Below are positions 18,566 to 27,549 of a stretch of DNA of 64,000 bases, in pieces. How positions within the stretch are numbered: position 1 is the first letter of the stretch; the number at the start of each line of letters is the position of its first letter. Made by a program: the position numbers and the translations under genes. Under the pieces are notes generated by a model. The model had not been told where the DNA came from and ran no database searches. It worked only from the letters and a program-made list of their open reading frames with translations. Source of the stretch: Marinobacter sp. S0848L (GTDB taxonomy: Bacteria > Pseudomonadota > Gammaproteobacteria > Pseudomonadales > Oleiphilaceae); assembly GCF_023016065.1 (NCBI RefSeq), contig NZ_JALKAQ010000001.1:248001-312000 (forward strand), given 5' to 3'.

Positions 18566-20728
18566 ATGAGCAAGCCCCCACACGAAGATCTTTCAGCAGC
18601 AGGCTCCCCTGAATCGGAAAAAACTTCCTTATCGCTGCTCCGAACACCCAAGCTCGATGGACACGATGTCGAGCAAAAACGACTGGAAATTGCACAGTAC
18701 TTTACCAATACCTTTGATATTTACACCCGACTGTTCAACTGCTTGGCGGACGAATCTGCTTTCTACCAAAAACCCATTCCGCTGCGGCATCCACTCATTT
18801 TTTACCTGGGCCACACCGCCACGTTTTTTGTGAACAAACTGGTCTTGGCAAAGCTTTTACCTGAGCGGATTGATCCCTACATGGAGTCTGTTTTTGCTGT
18901 AGGTGTTGATGAGATGAGCTGGGATGACTTAGACGAAGATCACTACGATTGGCCTAGCCCCTCAGCCGTTTTTGAGTATCGTGCCAAGGTACGTAGCACC
19001 GTACTCAACCTGATCGAGACCCTACCCCTGAACATCCCTGTTGCCTGGGACACCCCTTGGTGGCCCATCGTAATGGGCATCGAACACGAACGAATTCACC
19101 TTGAAACAAGTTCGGTTCTAATCCGCCAGCATGAACTGGACAAGGTTCGGCCTCAAGCAGAATGGTTACCGATTCGCGAAACCGGAGAAGCGCCGGAAAA
19201 CAGCTTGATGACGGTTCCCGCCGGCACAGTAGATATCGGTAAATCCCATGACGACGTCTACTATGGATGGGACAACGAATACGGGGAACATCATGCTGAC
19301 GTGCATGAGTTCAAAGCGAGTCAGTACCTGGTCAGCAACCAGGAGTATCTGGCATTCGTAGAAGACGGTGGTTACGAGGAAAGTCAATACTGGACGGAAG
19401 AAGGCCAAGCCTGGCGTCAGTTTAGCCAAGCCAAGCACCCGACTTTCTGGCGCTGGCGGAATCGTTGGCACCTGCGCCTGATGACTGAAGAAATTGAAAT
19501 GCCTTGGGATTGGCCAGTCGAAGTGAACTATCACGAGGCCAAAGCCTTTTGTAACTGGAAGAAAGAGCAGACTGGCCAGCCCATTCGGCTGCCCACCGAA
19601 GACGAGTGGTACCGGCTATGTTCAGAAGCTGGCGTTAACGAAATATCAGAACGGCCAGCCAACGCCAATCTGCATCTTGACCACGGCGCGTCTTCATGCC
19701 CCGTCACACGGTTTCGCCATGGCAAATGGTTCGATGTAGTGGGCAATGTCTGGCAGTGGACTGAAACGCCGACTTATCCGTTCGACGGCTTCAAAGTGCA
19801 CCCCCTTTACGATGACTTCACCACCCCCACGTTTGACGGCCAACACAACCTGATGAAGGGGGGCTCTTGGGCTTCGTGCGGTAATGAAGCACGCTTGTCC
19901 GCCCGTTACGCTTTTAGAAAGCACTTCTTTCAGCACGCGGGCTTTCGTTATGTCTCGTCCGACACTGAAGTCGCGCAACCCGATGCCTACTATGAAAGCG
20001 ACCGTTTGCTAACCGAATACGCTGAATTCCACTTCGGTGATTCCTGGCACGGAGTTCGCAATTTCCCCTTGGCTCTGTCTGAGCGTGCGCTCGAAGCCAT
20101 GGCGGGAAAGCCTGCCCGAAAAGCCTTGGACCTGGGCTGTGCCTGCGGTCGCGCCAGCTTCGAGTTAGCCAAACATTTTGATGCCGTGGATGGTGTCGAT
20201 TTTTCGGCCAACTTTATTCGGCTAGGCACTGAGATGGCCGAACAGGGCTCCGTGCGCTATGCACGAACGGAAGAAGGCGATCTGGTCAGTTATCATACCC
20301 GCTCCCTTAAAGACCTGGGGCTGGACAAGACCGCAAACAGAGTGTCCTTTCAGCAAGGCGATGCCTGTAATCTCAAGCCCCACCACACGGGGTATGATCT
20401 CGTATTGGCAGCAAATCTCATCGACCGGCTCTACAAGCCGAAACAATTCCTATGCAGTATCCACGAACGCATTAATGACGGTGGTGTTCTGCTGATCGCC
20501 TCACCTTATACCTGGATGGAAGAGCACACTCCGAAAGAAGAGTGGATCGGGGGATTCAAAAAAGACGGTGAAGATTACACCACCTTAGACGGTCTGAAAG
20601 AGTTATTGACCCCGAATTTTCGACTCATACAGGCGCCAGAGAAGGTGCCCTTTGTGATCCGCGAGACCCAGCACAAGTTCCAACATACCTTATCGGAAGT
20701 GACCCTTTGGGAACGACGGCCGCGGTAA
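18566..20728 (+). CDS. ovoA: OvoA, 5-histidylcysteine sulfoxide synthase / 4-mercaptohistidine N-methyltransferase
   Basis: 720 residues, the usual size of full-length OvoA. Three parts are visible. A DinB-like domain (about 40-200) carries the iron-binding H-x3-H-x-E motif in HERIHLE. A formylglycine-generating-enzyme-like domain (about 215-475) contains NQEYLAFVEDGGY, RLPTEDEWYRLC, GNVWQWTETP and HAGFRYVSSD. A C-terminal SAM methyltransferase (from about 500) has ALDLGCACGRASFELA. OvoA joins cysteine to histidine with O2, and the methyltransferase domain makes ovothiol A, a redox thiol. The lyase OvoB is not in the window. The gene appears monocistronic. Confidence 0.95.
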   Translation: MSKPPHEDLSAAGSPESEKTSLSLLRTPKLDGHDVEQKRLEIAQYFTNTFDIYTRLFNCLADESAFYQKPIPLRHPLIFYLGHTATFFVNKLVLAKLLPERIDPYMESVFAVGVDEMSWDDLDEDHYDWPSPSAVFEYRAKVRSTVLNLIETLPLNIPVAWDTPWWPIVMGIEHERIHLETSSVLIRQHELDKVRPQAEWLPIRETGEAPENSLMTVPAGTVDIGKSHDDVYYGWDNEYGEHHADVHEFKASQYLVSNQEYLAFVEDGGYEESQYWTEEGQAWRQFSQAKHPTFWRWRNRWHLRLMTEEIEMPWDWPVEVNYHEAKAFCNWKKEQTGQPIRLPTEDEWYRLCSEAGVNEISERPANANLHLDHGASSCPVTRFRHGKWFDVVGNVWQWTETPTYPFDGFKVHPLYDDFTTPTFDGQHNLMKGGSWASCGNEARLSARYAFRKHFFQHAGFRYVSSDTEVAQPDAYYESDRLLTEYAEFHFGDSWHGVRNFPLALSERALEAMAGKPARKALDLGCACGRASFELAKHFDAVDGVDFSANFIRLGTEMAEQGSVRYARTEEGDLVSYHTRSLKDLGLDKTANRVSFQQGDACNLKPHHTGYDLVLAANLIDRLYKPKQFLCSIHERINDGGVLLIASPYTWMEEHTPKEEWIGGFKKDGEDYTTLDGLKELLTPNFRLIQAPEKVPFVIRETQHKFQHTLSEVTLWERRPR

Positions 20729-20733
20729 GCGAG

Positions 20734-20801
20734 ATTGGCGGGCCAGGCCTTCCGGCTCGCCAATACATGATGAGCCTGCCCCTATAACGGAGGCAGGCTC
20801 A
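20734..20801. terminator. Two hairpins between convergent ovoA and DUF2505 genes
   Basis: First stem: ATTGGCGGGCC (20734-20744) with GGCTCGCCAAT (20754-20764), one wobble. Second stem: TGAGCCTGCC (20771-20780) with GGCAGGCTCA (20792-20801), perfect. Neither is followed by a strong T-tract. They probably end transcription from both sides. Confidence 0.55.
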
Positions 20802-20810
20802 ATATCGCCT

Positions 20811-21299
20811 TCAAAGCAAAGACACTATGGCCTCGTGCTCCTCATTGATCTTGGTACGGGTGTCATCCGCCAGGAAGCGCGCAATCTTTTTACCTAGAAA
20901 AGGCACATCAGATTTCACCGTAAGGTTGATGTGGTTGATACAGCGTTCACCGTTCCCCTTAACCCGCATAACACCTTTGATCTTGGCCGGTACCCCTTCC
21001 ACTTTCACCCGGAACTCGCAGTGCCACTCGTCATCATCTTTTTTGACCCAATGCTCTTCCTGACGGATTTCGTTCCACTCTCGGTGAAAACTCGCGAGCA
21101 CTCCCGGCACCTGAGTTGACGCTGTCATTTCACGCTCGACAACCAGCTTTCCAGCGGCATCGTCTTTTTGCGCATCAACAACTTTTACGTTGCGAGCACC
21201 CAGTTTTTCGTTCTTGGCTAGAATGAGGTCCTCTGAAAAAAAGTGACTGATCACGTGATCCACGCCAGCATCGTATGAATGCTCAAGAGTCAGTTCCAT
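20811..21299 (-). CDS. DUF2505 family protein (START/SRPBCC-like fold)
   Basis: 162 residues, no signal peptide. It has the pattern of DUF2505 proteins: a small ligand-binding-like beta barrel with LEHSYDAGVDHVISHF at the start, KLVVEREMTASTQVPGVLASF, the acidic-aromatic stretch EEHWVKKDDDEWHCEFRV and a helical C-terminus ARFLADDTRTKINEEHEAI. Function unknown. It stands alone, convergent with ovoA; a short gap with a structured element separates it from bioA. Confidence 0.75.
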   Translation of the reverse strand: MELTLEHSYDAGVDHVISHFFSEDLILAKNEKLGARNVKVVDAQKDDAAGKLVVEREMTASTQVPGVLASFHREWNEIRQEEHWVKKDDDEWHCEFRVKVEGVPAKIKGVMRVKGNGERCINHINLTVKSDVPFLGKKIARFLADDTRTKINEEHEAIVSLL

Positions 21300-21348
21300 A
21301 AATCCTCCATCGTATGATGACGCTATTGTTGCGACACGCGCGGCCTAC

Positions 21349-21441
21349 AGCATTGGCCCAGAGGGCGGCGCGCTCTGGCAAGGAGGCCAGAGCGATCAGA
21401 TCACATTTTAGCGATTTATTGCTGGCCTCTCTGCCAATGCT
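21349..21441. other. Structured intergenic element upstream of bioA
   Basis: Outer arms AGCATTGGC (21349-21357) and GCCAATGCT (21433-21441) match perfectly. Inside lies a perfect 9-bp hairpin, CGCTCTGGC (21371-21379) with GCCAGAGCG (21386-21394), whose loop is AAGGAG. GAGGCCAG (21384-21391) could instead pair with CTGGCCTC (21422-21429), so two exclusive folds exist. A small RNA, leader or old repeat are all possible. Confidence 0.5.
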
Positions 21442-21470
21442 CTACCACGTTTGGCGGTGGCCAGTCGCCG

Positions 21471-21502
21471 CCGTTAACTGTATTATCTCTTTTGGTTAAC
21501 AG
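21471..21502. promoter_or_regulatory. Probable BirA operator of bioA
   Basis: CCGTTAACT (21471-21479), 14 bases, then GGTTAACAG (21494-21502). The half-sites are inverted relative to each other and match at seven of nine positions. This is the layout of the BirA operator, which has TTGTAAACC/GGTTTACAA arms in E. coli. It stands 47 bases before bioA. Confidence 0.6.
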
Positions 21503-21549
21503 CCGACAAATTTGATCTTACAACGACTGCCCTACTGGAGCCCCGCCCT

Positions 21550-22899
21550 ATGCGTAATGCTGATCTTGTCGCCCGCGGCCTCAAATCTGTGTGGCACCCC
21601 TGCACTCAGATGAAAGACCACGAAACCCTGCCACTGGTGCCCATCAAGCGTGGTGAAGGTGTTTGGTTGGAAGATTTCGAAAACAATCGGTTTATAGACG
21701 CGGTCAGTTCATGGTGGGTCAATCTTTTCGGCCACGCCAACCCCAGAATCAACGCGGCGATTCAGCAGCAGGTGAGCGAGCTGGAGCATGTCATTCTTGC
21801 CGGTTTCACCCACGAACCGGTCGTGAACCTTTCCGAACGGCTTATTGAGGTAACGCCGGAAGGGCTCAACAAATGTTTCTATGCCGATAACGGTTCATCG
21901 GCCATCGAAGCGGCGCTCAAAATGAGCTTTCACTACTGGAAGAACCTGGGTAAGCCGGGCAAAAAGAACTTTGTAAACCTGAGCAACAGTTACCACGGTG
22001 AAACCTTGGGGGCTTTGGCGCTCGGCGATGTTGGCCTCTATAAAGACACCTACCAACCGTTGCTGATGGAAGTGATCACGGCCCCGTCTCCGGATGCTTA
22101 CCACGCAGAGCCCGGCGAAACCGACGAAGAGTACGCGTTGCGTCAGTTCGAGGCGATGGAAAAGCTGTTGGCTGAAAAACACGATGAAATCTGCGCCGTT
22201 GTGGTGGAGCCGCTAATTCAGTGTGCCGGCGGCATGCGCATGCACCACCCGATTTACCACACCAAGTTGCGTGAGGCCTGTGATCGCTACGGCGTGCATT
22301 TGATAGCCGATGAAATTGCCGTCGGATTTGGCCGCACCGGCACTATGTTTGCCTGCGAACAATCCGGCATCACGCCTGACTTCATGTGTTTGTCCAAAGG
22401 CCTGACGGCTGGCTACCTGCCGCTCTCGGTCGTGCTGACCACCGATACCGTCTACGATGCGTTCTATGACGACTACGAAACTCTGAAAGCCTTCCTGCAC
22501 AGCCACAGCTACACCGGCAACCCCATCGGCTGCGCCGTTGCTCTGGCCACGTTGGACATTTTTCGGGACGACAATGTCATCGAAAAAAACCGTCAGCTGT
22601 CTCGCTGCATGGCCGAATCCGTCGCCCATCTGGCCGACCATCCTCACGTTGGCGACATCCGCCAACACGGTATGACGCTGGCCATCGAAATGGTCAAAGA
22701 CAAAACGTCCAAAACCCCGTTCCCGTGGCAAGAACGCCGTGGCCTGAAAGTGTACCAACACTCTTTGACACGCGAGGCCCTGCTACGACCATTAGGGAAC
22801 GTGGTATATTTCATGCCCCCTTATGTCATCACTGAAGACCAGATTCGTCATTTGGCTCAGGTGGCTACTGAAGGCATCGACATCGCCGTAAAAGGCTAA
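21550..22899 (+). CDS. bioA: Adenosylmethionine-8-amino-7-oxononanoate aminotransferase
   Basis: 449 residues. Biotin synthesis step that turns KAPA into DAPA with SAM as amino donor and pyridoxal phosphate as cofactor. Visible are SVWHPCTQMKDH near the N-terminus, VSSWWVNLFGHANPRI, NLSNSYHGETLGALALGD, DEIAVGFGRTGTMFA, and the PLP lysine in LSKGLTAGYLPLS (Lys283). Length and motifs are normal. Other bio genes are not nearby. A BirA-type operator precedes it. rsmE follows after 15 bases, so the two are probably co-transcribed. Confidence 0.95.
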   Translation: MRNADLVARGLKSVWHPCTQMKDHETLPLVPIKRGEGVWLEDFENNRFIDAVSSWWVNLFGHANPRINAAIQQQVSELEHVILAGFTHEPVVNLSERLIEVTPEGLNKCFYADNGSSAIEAALKMSFHYWKNLGKPGKKNFVNLSNSYHGETLGALALGDVGLYKDTYQPLLMEVITAPSPDAYHAEPGETDEEYALRQFEAMEKLLAEKHDEICAVVVEPLIQCAGGMRMHHPIYHTKLREACDRYGVHLIADEIAVGFGRTGTMFACEQSGITPDFMCLSKGLTAGYLPLSVVLTTDTVYDAFYDDYETLKAFLHSHSYTGNPIGCAVALATLDIFRDDNVIEKNRQLSRCMAESVAHLADHPHVGDIRQHGMTLAIEMVKDKTSKTPFPWQERRGLKVYQHSLTREALLRPLGNVVYFMPPYVITEDQIRHLAQVATEGIDIAVKG

Positions 22900-22914
22900 G
22901 GAGCACCGAGCCCC

Positions 22915-23649
22915 ATGCGTATACCCAGAATTTTCACCGACAGCCCGCTGAACGTAGGCAGCCAGTGTGAACTCGATGAAAACGCCGCGAATCACGTTGG
23001 CCGGGTACTGCGCATGCAAGGGGGGCAAGAGCTTCGGCTTTTCAACAACGATGGCTGCGATTACCGTGCGACCATCATTCAGGCCAGCAAAAAGAACGTC
23101 ACGGTCGAAGTCTCGGGCCAGGAAGACAATTCAACAGAATCGCCACTCAAGATCATCCTCGGGCAAACATTGTCGAAAGGTGATCGCATGGACTACGCCG
23201 TTCAAAAGGCCGTAGAAATGGGCGTTACCACCATTGTGCCGCTCAGCACCCAACGCAGTGATGTAAAGCTGAAAGGCGACCGCGAGGAAAAACGCCTGCG
23301 CCACTGGCAGCAAGTGGCAATCAGCGCGGCGGAGCAATGCGGCCGCGCCAAGGTGCCGGACATCCTGCCAGTTATGTCAGTGCAAGAATGGCTGGAATAC
23401 AGCCAATCCTGCGACCTGAGACTGGTACTACACCACCGCACGGAACAATCTTTGAACACGCTCGACAAGCCCGCCAACGTCGCTCTGATGATCGGCCCCG
23501 AAGGCGGATTAACCGCCGACGAGATTGCCCAAGCGGAACGAAACGGGTTTCTCCCCGTCGCACTTGGCCCCCGGGTTCTGCGCACAGAAACCGCTCCGGT
23601 AGCGGCCATGGCCCTGTGTCAGTGGTTGTGGGGAGACATCGGCGGTTAA
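22915..23649 (+). CDS. rsmE: 16S rRNA m3U1498 methyltransferase
   Basis: 244 residues, SPOUT class. It methylates U1498 of 16S rRNA with SAM. Visible are the N-terminal MRIPRIF and ENAANHVGRVLRMQGGQEL (PUA-like domain), LGQTLSKGDRMDYAVQKAVE, and the knot motifs ISAAEQCGRAKVP, LMIGPEGGLTADEI and LGPRVLRTETAPVAA. It resembles E. coli RsmE along its length. Probably in one operon with bioA. Confidence 0.95.
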   Translation: MRIPRIFTDSPLNVGSQCELDENAANHVGRVLRMQGGQELRLFNNDGCDYRATIIQASKKNVTVEVSGQEDNSTESPLKIILGQTLSKGDRMDYAVQKAVEMGVTTIVPLSTQRSDVKLKGDREEKRLRHWQQVAISAAEQCGRAKVPDILPVMSVQEWLEYSQSCDLRLVLHHRTEQSLNTLDKPANVALMIGPEGGLTADEIAQAERNGFLPVALGPRVLRTETAPVAAMALCQWLWGDIGG

Positions 23650-23786
23650 TCCAAGCATGGCCGTGGCACGCAATTTCAGCGGCAACTCAGTCATTGACAG
23701 AACCTGCCGTGCTCCACATCATTCATAGCTTATCGAAAGCCAGCCGAAACCCTTCTGGCAATAACAACTGACGATGCGAGCTCAGG

Positions 23787-25016
23787 ATGACAGATTTATT
23801 TTCGACCCCGGAATTCTGGCAGTACCTCAGCATTCCTGTAATCGCCGCTATGATCGGATGGGGTACCAATTGGTTGGCTATCAAGATGACGTTCTATCCT
23901 TTGGAATTCATCGGCAAGCCGCCCCGGCTCGGCTGGCAGGGCATCATTCCCTCGAAAGCCAGAAAAATGGCTGCCATCAGCGTTGATGCCACTATCTCCA
24001 AAATCGGCACCGTTGAGGAGATTTTCGAGCAAATAGACCCGAACGTTCTCGCTGCCCACATCATCTACACCGTCGAACCGCGAGTTGAAGAATACGTCGA
24101 CGAACTCATGCTCAGAGAACATCCCACCTTCTGGGAAAACTTGCCATCGTCGGCACGCAAACTGGTTTACGACCGAGTTAGAAAAGCCGCCCCGAAGCTA
24201 GTGGACAACCTGGTTCAGGACATCGCCAACAACATCGAAGACCTGCTCGACATCAAAGGCATGGTGATCGACCGTCTGGCCAAAGATAAACGGCTGCTGA
24301 ACCGCATTTTCCTAGAGTGCGGAGATGTCGAATTTCGGTTCATCATCAACTCTGGCCTCTACTTTGGCTTTCTCTTCGGCCTCATCCAAATGGCCGTCTG
24401 GTACTTTTATCCAGCGATCTGGGTACTCCCTGTGTTTGGCCTGTTGGTGGGCTGGGCGACCAACTGGATTGCCCTCAACGTGATATTTCGCCCTTTGAAA
24501 CCGCACAAAATTGGGCCGGTGAAGATCCAGGGACTGTTCCTCAAGCGCCAGCCGGAAGTGGCGCAAGCGTTCTGCCACATCGTCACCCATGAGATCCTTA
24601 CTGTTGGCAACATCATCCAAGGGATACTTGAAGGCCCTAAAGGCGACCGTGCTCGCAACATGGTGAAGAAGCACATCAAGCCGCTGGTCGATGAAACAGC
24701 GGGTATGGGCAAAGCGTTTACACAAATGGCCTTTGGCCCCACCGGCTTTGCGGCACTGAAAAATCAGGTCGGTGAGAAAGCCATTAGCATTTCGCACAGT
24801 TCTTTCGACAACCCGGCCTTTGAAAAAGACCGGGCTCGCGCCGTTGAATCCATCATGGTGGAAAGGATGATCGCTCTTTCATCCGAAGAGTTTCAGGATC
24901 TACTACGCCCCTGCTTTCAAGAAGACGAAATCAAGCTGATTCTGGTGGGTGCTTTCCTCGGTATGGCAGCCGGTATCGGCCAGTTGGTCTTTATTTTCGG
25001 GGATACGCTGCTTTAA
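23787..25016 (+). CDS. DUF445 family membrane protein
   Basis: 409 residues. Membrane segments lie near the N-terminus (about 12-32), in the middle (about 190-232) and at the C-terminus (about 385-408). The repeated motif GWGTNWLAIKMTFYPL (N-terminus) and GWATNWIALNVIFRPL (middle), each followed by a Lys-rich GIIPSKARKMA or GLFLKRQPEVA stretch, is typical of DUF445. The repeats show an internal duplication. Function unknown. The gap from rsmE (23650-23786) shows no feature. Confidence 0.85.
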   Translation: MTDLFSTPEFWQYLSIPVIAAMIGWGTNWLAIKMTFYPLEFIGKPPRLGWQGIIPSKARKMAAISVDATISKIGTVEEIFEQIDPNVLAAHIIYTVEPRVEEYVDELMLREHPTFWENLPSSARKLVYDRVRKAAPKLVDNLVQDIANNIEDLLDIKGMVIDRLAKDKRLLNRIFLECGDVEFRFIINSGLYFGFLFGLIQMAVWYFYPAIWVLPVFGLLVGWATNWIALNVIFRPLKPHKIGPVKIQGLFLKRQPEVAQAFCHIVTHEILTVGNIIQGILEGPKGDRARNMVKKHIKPLVDETAGMGKAFTQMAFGPTGFAALKNQVGEKAISISHSSFDNPAFEKDRARAVESIMVERMIALSSEEFQDLLRPCFQEDEIKLILVGAFLGMAAGIGQLVFIFGDTLL

Positions 25017-25091
25017 GACTGTGCATAGAAGCTGCACATATCTATACTCACGGGATACACCACTCAAGACATACCCGTTCGGAGGCATTGG

Positions 25092-26129
25092 ATGCCGGGA
25101 TTTTTTTCTTGGGTTTCCGGCTTGTTCTCGAAAAAACAGCCCGCGCGCCATGCGCAAGAAACTCGCCTGTTCAACCACGCGCCAAAGAGCTTGGCCGCCA
25201 GCGAAGAGACCGCAGCCAAACCTCCCCCCCGCTTGGAAGAGCATCTGTTTTGCTGGTTGCTGAACACTCAGCCGGCCCGGTTAAACAAGAAGCCATCCGG
25301 CTCTGACAAAGTTCTGGCCGAGTTAGAACGCCGCTTGCAAACCAACACCATGGAAGAGCTGCCACGCAAACCCGGCACCTTACCGATGCTCATGCGAGCG
25401 CTGTCTGCGGAAACCACCGACCGGAAGCACATCACCGACATCATCCTGAGTGACCCGTCCCTGACCGACCAGCTGCTTCAGGTAGCCAACAGTCCGCAGT
25501 TCAAGCCGGGAGACTATCTGATCGAATCGGTTGACCAAGCGGTTTTTGTACTCGGCTTGAACGGCATCCGTAACGTGATTGCAGCGGCGGTAATGCGCCC
25601 AATGATGGCAGCGAGAAACAGCTCGGAAGCGCTCTTCGCACAAAGGGCATGGCGTTGGGGCCTGACCTGCGCACGCTCCGCAGAGATGATCGCAAGAATT
25701 CATAACGAAGACACCAGCGCCCATTTCATGGTGGGTTTACTACCTTCTTTGGCCTACATCACGATTCGTCGTGAGATTGCCGCCATCTGCAGAGCCGGGA
25801 ATTTGGATAGCGAACCGGAACCTGCGTTACTCAGGCTGGCTCTGGCCAGGCATCAATGGGCCACGTGCCAGTTGCTGGCCAACGTTTGGGCATTGCCGCC
25901 TAAGTATCACGCGTGGCTGCTATCGGCCGAGCGGCCAGCCCCTAAACAAGACAACTGGCCATTACTGGATGGGCTTTTGGTAGGCACCCGGGAAGTTCTT
26001 CGTCATGCCCGGCAGCGCAACCTGGCGGAGGAAGATCTGCTGAAGACTGTGCACATCTCGCCTCAACAACTTGACCAGGTTCGAGCCGCTGTGCTGTCCA
26101 TGCTCAAAGAAGGCGGCAACGAACACTAG
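25092..26129 (+). CDS. HDOD domain protein
   Basis: 345 residues, start after GGAGG. An N-terminal hydrophilic stretch of about 85 residues precedes an HDOD domain (about 95-290): ELPRKPGTLPMLMRAL, IILSDPSLTDQLLQVANSP, VDQAVFVLGLNGIRNVI and ARSAEMIARIH. HDOD proteins are HD-related signalling scaffolds without a proven enzymatic activity. No partner receiver or GGDEF domain is present in this protein. Its 3' end shares a hairpin with the convergent yihY-like gene. Confidence 0.85.
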   Translation: MPGFFSWVSGLFSKKQPARHAQETRLFNHAPKSLAASEETAAKPPPRLEEHLFCWLLNTQPARLNKKPSGSDKVLAELERRLQTNTMEELPRKPGTLPMLMRALSAETTDRKHITDIILSDPSLTDQLLQVANSPQFKPGDYLIESVDQAVFVLGLNGIRNVIAAAVMRPMMAARNSSEALFAQRAWRWGLTCARSAEMIARIHNEDTSAHFMVGLLPSLAYITIRREIAAICRAGNLDSEPEPALLRLALARHQWATCQLLANVWALPPKYHAWLLSAERPAPKQDNWPLLDGLLVGTREVLRHARQRNLAEEDLLKTVHISPQQLDQVRAAVLSMLKEGGNEH

Positions 26130-26156
26130 CCGCCGTTACCGAACGCGGCGGTCTAG
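26126..26156. terminator. Shared hairpin between convergent HDOD and YihY genes
   Basis: CTAG-CCGCCG (26126-26135) pairs with CGGCGG-T-CTAG (26146-26156) with one bulged base. It includes the stop codons of both genes. Bidirectional termination is plausible; T-tracts are lacking. Confidence 0.5.
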
Positions 26157-27475
26157 TTCGCGTCACGGTCGGACGGCTGGCCAAGCAGCTCCGCAAAACT
26201 GACATCGTCACGCCCGCACGACACATCAATCAGCTGCGTGGGCAATGCGTTCGCGGGCAAGCGGTCAACCACCCGATCTTCATCGCGGCGCACCACCTTC
26301 AGAACCATCTCGATGGTGATCAGATCGAGTGCACGCCCGGGCACCAGTTGGTCGCCATTGCGCCCCGCCAAACTCAGTACTCCGGCCCGGATTAATTTGT
26401 CACTGACACGCCGGGTAACCTCACCGGGCACTCGCAATTCGTGTTCTAACGATTCCTGTTGTGGAGCGGGTTCACCCTGACTGAACGGCTTAGCCACCAT
26501 CCACATCAAGGCCAGAGCGACCCGCTCTTGCAGTTCGGGCGCCATTTGCACGTTTCGTTTTTTGGCAACCGAGCCGGGATTTTGCATATAAAACGCTAAA
26601 CTGGCTCCCAACAACAGAATCATCCAGTTCAGGTAGATCCAGATCAGCAAAATAATCCCGACCGCAAACCCTGAATAAATGGCTGCGTATTTGGCCGAAC
26701 CCGCCACGAAAGACGCAAAAAGCATCCCGCCAGCCTGCCAGGAAATACCCGCCAGCAGGCCCGCGATAAAGGCATAGCGGAACTTGACGCGGGTGTTGGG
26801 GATGAAGATGTATACAAAGGTGAACGCAGCCACAACCAGAAAGAAAGGCGTAAAGCGGGTGGCTATGACAATGAGCGAGCCAAACGGCTCAATGGCTAAT
26901 AGCGTTTGCACGATATCCGACGACAACACCGTGGCGGTTGCCCCCACTGCAGACACCATCAGCAGTGGCCCCACCATAATAACGCTAAGGTAGTTGCTGA
27001 ATCGCTGTGCCATGGAGCGCATATCCGGCACTCGCCAGATCATATTGAATGATCGCTCGATCTTCTGGACCAGCGAGATCACGGTATACACCAGCATTGC
27101 CAGCCCCACCGACCCCAGCACGCCAACTTTGATGTTATCGACGAATCCGAGAATCTGCTCCGCGATCTCGATGCCTTGCGGCCCCATCGGCTGGAAAAAC
27201 TGATACAGGAACGGTTCCATGCGCTGATGCACACCCAGTGCCTTCAGCACCGAGAAACTCAGCGCCAGCAAAGGCACAATACTCAGGAGCGTGGTATACA
27301 CCAAGCTCATGGAATGCAAAGTCAGCTGACCACTGATGACATCCCGAACCAGGGCATACAGAGACCGGCCAGACTTATACAGCCAGGTCCACGGCCAGGA
27401 CTGAGGAGGATTAGGGTTGGAAAGAATCCAGTCTTCTGCGGCCTGAAGCCGCTCCTTAAATTGTGTAGACGCCAC
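26153..27475 (-). CDS. YihY/BrkB family inner-membrane protein
   Basis: 440 residues from GTG 27475 (AGGG six bases upstream). About six membrane segments in the first 290 residues: LTLHSMSLVYTTLLSIVPLLALSFSVLKAL-type helix one (residues about 51-80), FTFVYIFIPNTRVKFRYAF, and GISWQAGGMLFASF. These match the BrkB/YihY family. The C-terminal 130 residues are soluble and look like a winged-helix tail (LEHELRVPGEVTRRVSDKL). The family was once called RNase BN in error; true function is unknown. Confidence 0.88.
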   Translation of the reverse strand: MASTQFKERLQAAEDWILSNPNPPQSWPWTWLYKSGRSLYALVRDVISGQLTLHSMSLVYTTLLSIVPLLALSFSVLKALGVHQRMEPFLYQFFQPMGPQGIEIAEQILGFVDNIKVGVLGSVGLAMLVYTVISLVQKIERSFNMIWRVPDMRSMAQRFSNYLSVIMVGPLLMVSAVGATATVLSSDIVQTLLAIEPFGSLIVIATRFTPFFLVVAAFTFVYIFIPNTRVKFRYAFIAGLLAGISWQAGGMLFASFVAGSAKYAAIYSGFAVGIILLIWIYLNWMILLLGASLAFYMQNPGSVAKKRNVQMAPELQERVALALMWMVAKPFSQGEPAPQQESLEHELRVPGEVTRRVSDKLIRAGVLSLAGRNGDQLVPGRALDLITIEMVLKVVRRDEDRVVDRLPANALPTQLIDVSCGRDDVSFAELLGQPSDRDAN

Positions 27476-27549
27476 GTAGAACCCTACTTTGTTGGTCTTT
27501 TCTACAGCTTATCAGGCAGATGGCCGTAAACAACCCGCTGTTCCTCATT

